Assembly: GCA_948468325.1 (NCBI GenBank)
Contig: CAOKHR010000049.1
Coordinates: 1-11,727, forward strand
Direction of reading: 5' to 3'
Origin: an uncultured Lachnospiraceae bacterium
GTDB taxonomy: Bacteria; Bacillota; Clostridia; Lachnospirales; Lachnospiraceae
Length of the DNA: 11,727 nt
Shown here piece after piece: positions 7,049-11,727 of this stretch. Within the stretch, counting starts at the first letter, position 1, and each line of letters starts with the position of its first letter. The notes beneath the pieces were generated by a model. That model saw only the letters and a program-made list of their open reading frames with translations. It had not been told where the DNA came from and did not search any database. Position numbers and translations under genes: made by a program.

Positions 7049-7705
7049 TCATTTATATAACGAATGACAGAGAAATCCTCCTGTTTCAATGATTCTGTCA
7101 ATATTCAAAAGAAGTTCTGTTAAATCAACGCACCCAGACACCGGAAGAACCGGTTCGCCTTCTTTCGCGCTGATATTATGAAAATTCTGCTTTCCTTCCT
7201 TTGAGCGAATCGCAAAATGTCCCTGTGCTCTGCAGTCTGATACATCAGAAACAAACGTCTGTACGATAATGTCGTATCTGCATGATGCCTCATCTGCGGG
7301 GGCGATCCGCCGAACTGCATAATAACAGCCCTCATAGCAATCATTACGAATCCAGTGCTGACAATCCATCACCACATAATAATAATCTGCATCACCAATG
7401 CGTCGGATCATTTTCTCACAGGAAAAAGAATGCAGTAAATCACCTGCCAGACTCATAATTTCGCTGTATTCTACAAAAATCTCTTCAGACCTAAAATTTG
7501 AATATTCGATATGATTCTGTTTCAGATAAGAATGAATGGCTCCTGCCATCCTGCTGTACAGATGATTTTGTGCCATCTTCAATATTTTCTTTACTTCTTC
7601 CGACACAATTCTTCCTTTAAAAGTAATTGCATACAGCGTTTCATCGCTGCCAAACTCAAACCTATATGTATAGACTTTTTTTGATTCTATTTTTTTATCT
7701 GACAT
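7049..7705 (-). CDS. Unrecognised Cys/His-rich soluble protein upstream of an ECF sigma factor
   Basis: I do not recognise this 218-residue protein. It has no signal peptide or membrane segment, so it is probably cytoplasmic. It contains eight cysteines, half of them in a block rich in Trp, Tyr and Cys: MDCQHWIRNDCYEGCYYAV (about 114-132) shows C-x-H-x5-C-x3-C, which could bind a metal or sense redox state; this is inference. The N-terminal third (YTYRFEFGSDETLYAITFKG) looks like beta strands, followed by a helix (KKILKMAQNHLYSRM). The start ATG 7705 is preferred over two upstream ATGs (7735 and 7723) because AGGAG lies eight bases before it. The ECF sigma gene follows after 25 bases, making this a likely partner or regulator of that sigma factor. 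It has a near-consensus promoter in the divergent region shared with the XRE gene, leaving a 5' leader of roughly 120 bases. Confidence 0.7.
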   Translation of the reverse strand: MSDKKIESKKVYTYRFEFGSDETLYAITFKGRIVSEEVKKILKMAQNHLYSRMAGAIHSYLKQNHIEYSNFRSEEIFVEYSEIMSLAGDLLHSFSCEKMIRRIGDADYYYVVMDCQHWIRNDCYEGCYYAVRRIAPADEASCRYDIIVQTFVSDVSDCRAQGHFAIRSKEGKQNFHNISAKEGEPVLPVSGCVDLTELLLNIDRIIETGGFLCHSLYK

Positions 7706-7833
7706 AAAATTATCTCCTGTCATCTTGTTTTTCATTTTGTCAACCAGCTGATATACTTATATAACGCAGTACAAATAAAAAAAGTTTTAAGATAGAATGA
7801 AAAAATAATAATTGTCTTACATATGTTTTTTTA

Positions 7834-7861
7834 ATTATATCATCTTGTTTAATTTAGTCAA
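7834..7861 (-). promoter_or_regulatory. Promoter for the Cys-rich protein / ECF sigma unit
   Basis: On the minus strand, TTGACT (7861-7856) and a perfect TATAAT (7839-7834) are 16 bases apart. This is the closest match to a vegetative promoter in the window. Its -35 overlaps the TCAACA half of a dyad whose other half abuts the plus-strand -10 of the XRE gene. Confidence 0.75.
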
Positions 7862-7883
7862 CATAAAGGTATTATATTTTATG

Positions 7884-7909
7884 TATTGTGTTGATATAAT
7901 TTCACAATA
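7884..7909 (+). promoter_or_regulatory. Candidate operator over the XRE gene -10
   Basis: TATTGTG (7884-7890) and CACAATA (7903-7909) form a perfect seven-base inverted repeat with a 12-base centre that contains the TATAAT (7895-7900) of the XRE gene. A protein bound here would block the promoter, as expected for an autorepressor. The matching -35 region (around 7872-7877) is poor, so the promoter may be weak or need help. Confidence 0.5.
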
Positions 7910-7929
7910 TTGAAAGAAGGTGAGCAAAC

Positions 7930-8268
7930 ATGCTGAATGTTGAATTGTATTTGCAGGAAATGGGAAAAAGAATTATGGAACGCCGAAAAAAACTGGGACT
8001 GACACAGGAAGCCCTGGCAGAAAAGAGTGAACTGACCACCCAGTTTGTTTCTTATGCCGAATCGGGAAAAAGGGCGATGCGCCCGGAAAACCTAATGAAA
8101 ATAGCTGCTGCTCTCGGTGTCAGCACAGACTATCTTTTGACAGGAAATATTATTGATAAGGACAAGCTGCTGCTGTCAGAAAAACTAGACAAACTCTCTG
8201 CATTCCAGGTACGAATTGTAGAAAATATTATTGATGAATGTATTGCCCTTTATGAGGAAAAACCATAG
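7930..8268 (+). CDS. XRE-family (Cro/CI-type) helix-turn-helix regulator
   Basis: A 112-residue DNA-binding protein and the only gene on the plus strand. The HTH_3 domain covers about 8-70: the first helix GKRIMERRKKLGL (12-24), the turn-helix TQEALAEKSELTTQFVSYAE (25-44) and the closing segment RPENLMKIAAALGVSTDYLL (51-70), which ends in the STDYLL signature common to phage-like and chromosomal XRE repressors. The short C-terminal tail (75-112) is helical and charged and may mediate dimerisation; no protease or ligand domain is present. ATG 7930 has AAGGTG about eight bases upstream. It is divergent from the Cys-rich/ECF unit and the shared intergenic region contains dyads, so control of itself and of that unit is the simplest hypothesis. 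No phage genes surround it, so a prophage origin is not indicated. Confidence 0.92.
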   Translation: MLNVELYLQEMGKRIMERRKKLGLTQEALAEKSELTTQFVSYAESGKRAMRPENLMKIAAALGVSTDYLLTGNIIDKDKLLLSEKLDKLSAFQVRIVENIIDECIALYEEKP

Positions 8269-8302
8269 TTTGGCCACTCCACAGTCTCTCCCATACGTGA
8301 AA

Positions 8303-8344
8303 AACCCACTTCGTATCCGGATATTCCATCGCCCGAAGTGGGTT
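8303..8344 (-). terminator. Intrinsic terminator after the ECF/anti-sigma operon
   Basis: An 11-bp perfect stem (AACCCACTTCG at 8303-8313 with CGAAGTGGGTT at 8334-8344) encloses a 20-base loop. Read on the minus strand the stem runs into TTTTT, a clear intrinsic terminator eight bases after the anti-sigma gene stop. On the plus strand there is no T-run, so it would stop the convergent XRE transcript less well, although it is the only hairpin there. Confidence 0.8.
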
Positions 8345-8351
8345 GTCTATG

Positions 8352-9386
8352 TCAGTCAGCCGCCTGCTGCAATTCAAATGTAATAACTGTTATTTTTTCC
8401 TCCGGATTGATTCCCTCTTCTTCCGGTTCTCCGGCTTCTTTTCGGGTCATGACACGGCTGTCCACTTTAATATCTGCCGATTGGGAAGTTTTATCCGCAT
8501 AATTGACGGTACAGGTAATTACCGTATGATCAAGCATTTTCTGAATTCCGCTGTTGCACTCTTCCATCGTTTTATGCTCTCCCCAGAGAGCCTGTATAAT
8601 ATCTTCGCTGTCGGAGCATTCGTTGCAAATATTGAGCCAGGTGTATTCATCTGACTGCTTATCATAATTCAGCGTAAAAGATTTATACAAAAGCGTTTCA
8701 AACGGTCTGGATGGTTCGCCGCCTCTTTCTTCGTCATAATCTCCTCCAATGCTTCCTGTATTTAATTCACCGTCATAAAGCTGTCCGTCTGCAATGATGC
8801 TCTGCTCATTCTCAGGCTGCACAATCTGGAATGCACCGTTATTAACACTGTACGTAATACTCTCGATTTCATCGCCCTCGCAGGTAAGCTGCGGCAGACT
8901 GATACAGTAAGAAACGATACCGCTTTCTTCATCGCCGTTAAAAACCCATGAACCTGCCTTGTCATCGCCAATCACAACCGGAAGCGGTTTGCCTTCTTCT
9001 AACAGAACTGCCTGTTCTTCTTCTGATCCGGCTGCTTTTACCTGCAATGTGAAAATTTTGTCAATATCTTCAAGAGCGGTCAGTAATATATCTTCCGTTC
9101 CTGTTCCCGAAGGATCTGCATGCCCAAAATGCCCCAGCATGCCTCTGAGAGGGCCTGTCAAAGCGCCTGCTGCAACAATAACTGCCATACATGCCGCTGC
9201 TGCTGCCAGTCTCCCTGCAATTACGCGTCTGCCTCTCTGGTTCTTTCCTGTGTTCTGCTCCTTTTTAATCGTATCTTTCATCCTGTGACTCCTTTCTGTC
9301 TGAATGGTCAAAAAGGCGCTGTCTGCTTTTTTCTGTACAATCTCCGGTACCTCTACATCTTCGAAAAAAATGTCGTCTTTTATCAT
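8352..9386 (-). CDS. Single-pass membrane protein, probable anti-sigma factor of the adjacent ECF sigma
   Basis: A 344-residue protein with a cytoplasmic N-terminal part of about 54 residues (acidic DDIFFEDVEVPEIV, then a basic stretch ending KNQRGRR), one membrane segment at about 56-78 rich in Ala and Val, and an extracytoplasmic domain of about 265 residues. The positive residues before the segment predict N-inside topology, the layout of clostridial membrane anti-sigma factors (DUF4179-like). The outer domain is acidic, has four cysteines that could form disulfides (CISLPQLTC and CNECSD, plus EECN), and ends with a strand-rich part; I do not recognise it as a known sensor. The start at ATG 9386 lies five bases after the sigma stop, with AAGGAG inside the end of the sigma gene, indicating coupling. 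A second ATG at 9281 (residue 36) has an even better AAAGGAG site seven bases upstream. Function is inferred from position and topology. Confidence 0.75.
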   Translation of the reverse strand: MIKDDIFFEDVEVPEIVQKKADSAFLTIQTERSHRMKDTIKKEQNTGKNQRGRRVIAGRLAAAAACMAVIVAAGALTGPLRGMLGHFGHADPSGTGTEDILLTALEDIDKIFTLQVKAAGSEEEQAVLLEEGKPLPVVIGDDKAGSWVFNGDEESGIVSYCISLPQLTCEGDEIESITYSVNNGAFQIVQPENEQSIIADGQLYDGELNTGSIGGDYDEERGGEPSRPFETLLYKSFTLNYDKQSDEYTWLNICNECSDSEDIIQALWGEHKTMEECNSGIQKMLDHTVITCTVNYADKTSQSADIKVDSRVMTRKEAGEPEEEGINPEEKITVITFELQQAAD

Positions 9387-9391
9387 AAAAT

Positions 9392-9910
9392 TTATACTCC
9401 TTCCCGAATTTCATAATAGTCCCTTGCCAGCTTTCGGCGCCCTCTGGAAAGGCGCGTCTGCACCGTACTCTTCGGAATCTTTAAAACTTCTGCAATTTCA
9501 TCAATGCGATAGCCTTCGCTGTAAAATAACGTCATTATTACACGGTATTTTTCGTCCAAAGACGCCAGCGCCTCTTTCAGTTCCAGGTTATATTCATCAT
9601 AGACTGCCGGCTCTTCATACTCTTCCAGCGTTCCCATACTGCCTGCATTTTTTCTGATTCTGTAACAGTTGTTAATCAGTATTCTGGTCATCCATGTTTT
9701 AAAATACCGCGGTGATTTCAATGCGCCGAGCTTTTCCCAGCAGACAAGTATCGTATCCTGAATTGCATCTGCCGCGTCTTCATCATTCAAAAGAATTGCC
9801 AGTGCAGTCCGGTACATATCTTTCAGATAAAGCTGCATCAATTCCGTAAAAGCATCCGGATCTTTCCGTTTTGCCTTTTTCACCAAGTTTTCAGTTTCTT
9901 TGCCCTGCAT
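9392..9910 (-). CDS. ECF-type sigma factor (SigV/SigW-like)
   Basis: A compact 172-residue ECF sigma factor. Region 2 (about 20-87) contains DEDAADAIQDTILVCWEKL (43-61), the core-binding helix, followed by YFKTWMTRILINNCYRIRK (69-87), the -10 reading segment. Region 4 (about 112-165) contains LDEKYRVIMTLFYSEGYRIDE (118-138) and the recognition helix IPKSTVQTRLSRGRRKL (145-161). ATG 9910 has AGGAGG about eight bases upstream. It is directly followed by, and translationally coupled to, a membrane protein with anti-sigma topology, the classic arrangement for envelope-stress or antimicrobial-peptide response sigma factors in Firmicutes. Such operons are usually autoregulated. In the upstream region only a GGAACA (9970-9965 on the minus strand) resembles an ECF -35, and I could not find a matching -10. 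Target genes are unknown; the secreted-protein gene upstream is separated by a hairpin. Confidence 0.93.
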   Translation of the reverse strand: MQGKETENLVKKAKRKDPDAFTELMQLYLKDMYRTALAILLNDEDAADAIQDTILVCWEKLGALKSPRYFKTWMTRILINNCYRIRKNAGSMGTLEEYEEPAVYDEYNLELKEALASLDEKYRVIMTLFYSEGYRIDEIAEVLKIPKSTVQTRLSRGRRKLARDYYEIREGV

Positions 9911-10121
9911 AAGGCATTCCTCCTATGCGCACAGATATTTTGGATTACTCCGGAGCTCCTTTGTTGTTCCTTACATATATTAGATATAATAACAAAGGAA
10001 AAAATCTCATTTATTTCAAATTTTTTAACAGTGATAAAACCTATTGCATTGTCAAAGAGAGCAGGATTGGCCGTTTTATAAATCCTGCTCTCTTATTATT
10101 TTTCAATCCCGCTCCATTCTC
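9911..10121. other. Gene-free stretch between the secreted protein and the ECF sigma gene
   Basis: These 211 bases hold a hairpin (10055-10094) and an inverted repeat, TCCTTTGTT at 9957-9965 with AACAAAGGA at 9991-9999, around a 25-base centre. GGAACA (minus strand, 9970-9965) could be an ECF -35. No convincing vegetative promoter for the sigma gene is seen, and no gene with a ribosome binding site lies here on either strand. Confidence 0.5.
10055..10094 (-). terminator. Hairpin terminator after the secreted repeat protein gene
   Basis: A 14-bp perfect stem (AAGAGAGCAGGATT with AATCCTGCTCTCTT) encloses a 12-base loop and lies 27 bases after the stop codon of the upstream gene. The minus-strand T-run after it is short. 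The plus-strand side is followed by a T-rich stretch, so it could work in both directions. Confidence 0.7.
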
Positions 10122-11727
10122 TTACTTCGTCTTTTTATTTATCCTTGTCCATGGTCCGTACTCTTTTTGTGTGTAGCCGTTTGCATCCTGATAATTTTCA
10201 TATGCTCTGATTCTGATATAATATTTCTTTTTTGCCCTTAATCCGCTTACTGTGCATGATTTTTTTGCATCGGAAACAAATTTCGTTTTGGGCTGGAAAA
10301 AATATTTTGTTGTGTCCACCTCAATCTGATAGCCTGACACACCCGAAACTTTATTCCAGGAAATCTTTACTTTTCTCTTTCCCGCTTTTGCCTTTAAAGA
10401 ATAAACTTTCGATACAAATGGCTTTTGCGGCTCTTTTATATCTAACTCTTCCGTCTCCGGCTCTTTTGTACCTGCTTCTTCTTTTTCCGGCTCCTTTGTA
10501 TCTGCCTCCTCTTTTTCCGGCTCCTTTGTACCTGCCTCCTCTTTTTCCGGTTCCTTTATGCCTGCCTCCTCTTTTTCCGGTTCCTTTATGCCTGCCTCTT
10601 CTTTCTCCGGCTCTTTCATTCCTAATCCGTTTTCTTTAAAACGAACTCTTACAGAAGCTGCCGCTGCATCCTGTGTGTCTGACCAGTCAGAAGTTTTTGT
10701 ATATTTATACTGAACAACTTTTACTCTGTCCTGATAAGTATTCATTTTATACCAGGCACGGCATCTGTTTCCGTGTGTACCGTATGCACCGTCACAGGAT
10801 ACACCGGATTTGCACCATACCTGTCCGCCGCCGTCAATCCAGTCGATAAAATAATATGGATGTCCGTTGTCTGTTCCAAGATACCTTGCCGTCACACTGG
10901 CAGACAATATCTCATCATAATGCACAAACTTTCCTGTCTGCTCATAATTCCCCTCATTTCCTGCATTTGGCCCGCAAAAATGATAGTAAACGGATCGAAC
11001 AAGTACTCTTGCATCAGATGTCGGCAAATCCGATTCACTTGTATAGGTATTTCCAGAATTCTGCCATTCATCTTTTACGGTACCGGCGTTTACCCATCCG
11101 GATCCCGGAGAAGACTGCTGCACTTTTTCATAATAATTCTGATACTCAATGATGTAACGGTCTGCGGATATTCCATCGGGAACTGATGTGCTGTAATACC
11201 AGCCGTCTGTCTCCTGTTCCGGTGTGTCCACATAATTGTCTTTATAACTGTGTCCGCAGTCTGAACATATGTGATTTGTATAGCCCTTTTCTGTCAGTGT
11301 AGGAGCAACGGTCTGATTTATATAATGATGTCCTTTTGCATTGACAGATTCCGTATAAGATGCACCGCAGGAACATGTATATGTCTTTACTCCTGTCTGC
11401 GTACAGGTCGGCTGTTTTGTAACCGCTGAAGAATAACTGTGGGTATGTACGGCATTGCTTCCTTTATAAACATGCCCGCCGTTATGAATACTGTATCTGG
11501 ACAATAACTGCTGTGTTACGGTTCCTCTGTCCGAAAAAGAATCATAACAATATAACATACCTGTCTGTTTTGACAGCGCATTGTCAAGAAGTACGAAATG
11601 ACTTCCGCCTGTATTTGTTCCGCTCACATGCACGATTGTATAATATCCGGCATTGATATTGAACCAGAGCTGTGCGTCATCTGCGTTCCAGTAACCCAGA
11701 TATTCCAGATTTCTGCCTCTGGAATTC
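10122..11727 (-). CDS. Large secreted protein: C39-like peptidase end, CxC modules, KEPEKEEAG repeats, FN3 (5' end beyond window)
   Basis: The frame is open from base 11726 to the stop at 10122, 534 visible residues; the true start lies beyond the right edge, so the in-frame GTG at 11633 is not a real start. Visible residues 1-85 resemble the end of a papain-like C39 peptidase domain: TIVHVSG, then GSHFVLLDN (candidate catalytic His43) and CYDSFSDRG; the catalytic Cys would be outside the window. Residues 94-160 hold two Cys-pair modules, each led by His (TYTCSCGASYTE and HICSDCGHSY), a pattern common in secreted Lachnospiraceae proteins. A Trp/Tyr-rich region of unknown fold with several Cys follows (165-376), then seven KEP repeats of ten residues (about 381-443) and a C-terminal fibronectin III domain (446-530). 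No sorting signal LPxTG is seen at the end. It is probably exported and envelope-associated; the peptidase role is tentative. Confidence 0.8.
   Translation of the reverse strand, partial: NSRGRNLEYLGYWNADDAQLWFNINAGYYTIVHVSGTNTGGSHFVLLDNALSKQTGMLYCYDSFSDRGTVTQQLLSRYSIHNGGHVYKGSNAVHTHSYSSAVTKQPTCTQTGVKTYTCSCGASYTESVNAKGHHYINQTVAPTLTEKGYTNHICSDCGHSYKDNYVDTPEQETDGWYYSTSVPDGISADRYIIEYQNYYEKVQQSSPGSGWVNAGTVKDEWQNSGNTYTSESDLPTSDARVLVRSVYYHFCGPNAGNEGNYEQTGKFVHYDEILSASVTARYLGTDNGHPYYFIDWIDGGGQVWCKSGVSCDGAYGTHGNRCRAWYKMNTYQDRVKVVQYKYTKTSDWSDTQDAAAASVRVRFKENGLGMKEPEKEEAGIKEPEKEEAGIKEPEKEEAGTKEPEKEEADTKEPEKEEAGTKEPETEELDIKEPQKPFVSKVYSLKAKAGKRKVKISWNKVSGVSGYQIEVDTTKYFFQPKTKFVSDAKKSCTVSGLRAKKKYYIRIRAYENYQDANGYTQKEYGPWTRINKKTK
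10429..10620 (-). repeat. 30-bp in-frame tandem repeat encoding KEPEKEEAG units
   Basis: A 30-base unit, read on the plus strand as GGCTCCTTTGTA followed by CCTGCCTCCTCTTTTTCC with small variations, recurs at 10429, 10459, 10489, 10519, 10549, 10579 and 10609. Translated on the minus strand it gives the ten-residue unit (I/T/M)KEPEKEEAG. The inner units are nearly identical and the outermost are degraded (KEPETEELD, KEPQKP). Copy-number change would keep the frame and alter spacer length. Confidence 0.92.

Larger units (their letters stand above)
7736..7929. promoter_or_regulatory. Divergent regulatory region between the Cys-rich/ECF unit and the XRE gene
   Basis: This AT-rich, gene-free stretch of 194 bases holds the minus-strand promoter (7834-7861), a plus-strand TATAAT at 7895-7900, and two dyads. 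No small reading frame with a ribosome binding site was found. The part from 7706 to about 7827 would be the transcribed leader of the Cys-rich gene; I see no riboswitch or T-box structure in it. Confidence 0.6.

Noticed and set aside
7024..7101. TTG start giving a longer first ECF sigma factor
   Set aside because: Overlaps the upstream gene and lacks a ribosome binding site, while ATG 7023 has AAAGGAG.
7930..8268. XRE gene as a sign of a prophage or integrated element
   Set aside because: No integrase, attachment repeats or phage structural genes are visible on either side.
9925..10176. Plus-strand 83-residue hydrophobic frame in the gap before the ECF gene
   Set aside because: No ribosome binding site, it crosses the hairpin at 10055-10094 and overlaps the end of the secreted-protein gene.
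10429..10620. CRISPR-like repeats of 30 bases
   Set aside because: Units are contiguous without spacers, in frame, and encode a ten-residue protein repeat.
10232..10639. Plus-strand reading frame rich in Leu and Pro
   Set aside because: It is the antisense shadow of the KEPEKEEAG repeat region, with no ribosome binding site.
11722..11727. EcoRI site exactly at the window end, suggesting a cloned fragment boundary
   Set aside because: The left edge has no such site and the sequence encodes an intact frame, so it is probably coincidence.

Overview
The window looks like ordinary chromosome of a gut Firmicute, most likely a member of the Lachnospiraceae (Blautia/Ruminococcus-like). This is inferred from the moderate GC content, the strong AGGAGG-type ribosome binding sites, the TrmD and ECF sigma protein sequences, a secreted GH29 fucosidase, and a large secreted repeat protein with CxC modules and a C-terminal fibronectin III domain. 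Ten of the eleven genes are on the minus strand. I see no tRNA, rRNA, CRISPR array, insertion sequence or phage gene. Two genes run off the window edges: the fucosidase at the left and the secreted repeat protein at the right.

Layout from right to left, which is the direction of transcription for most genes. (1) 10122-11727: the C-terminal 534 residues of a large secreted protein (C39-like peptidase end, CxC modules, ten-residue KEPEKEEAG repeats, FN3), closed by a hairpin at 10055-10094. (2) 8352-9910: an ECF sigma factor and, translationally coupled to it, a single-pass membrane protein that is probably its anti-sigma factor, ending in a good terminator. (3) 7930-8268: an XRE-family repressor, the only plus-strand gene, divergent from (4) 6439-7705: an unrecognised Cys/His-rich soluble protein followed by a second ECF sigma factor. 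(5) 4060-6376: an OPT-family oligopeptide transporter with its own promoter, followed by a stand-alone PqqD-like protein and a terminator. (6) 1-3955: a four-gene cluster behind one strong promoter: CapA-like lipoprotein, TrmD, AlkD-like DNA glycosylase and secreted alpha-L-fucosidase.

The window carries several envelope- and peptide-facing functions (an OPT importer, two ECF sigma factors, a CapA lipoprotein, a secreted C39-like protein and a fucosidase) mixed with RNA and DNA maintenance genes (TrmD, AlkD). The most unusual points are the OPT-PqqD pair without a radical-SAM partner, the uncharacterised Cys/His-rich protein placed where an ECF regulator might sit, the dyads in the XRE/ECF divergent promoter region, a trmD without its usual ribosomal-protein neighbours, and a possible second start in the anti-sigma gene. 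No complete new system can be proven from sequence alone. The best candidate is the XRE / Cys-rich protein / ECF block next to OPT-PqqD.
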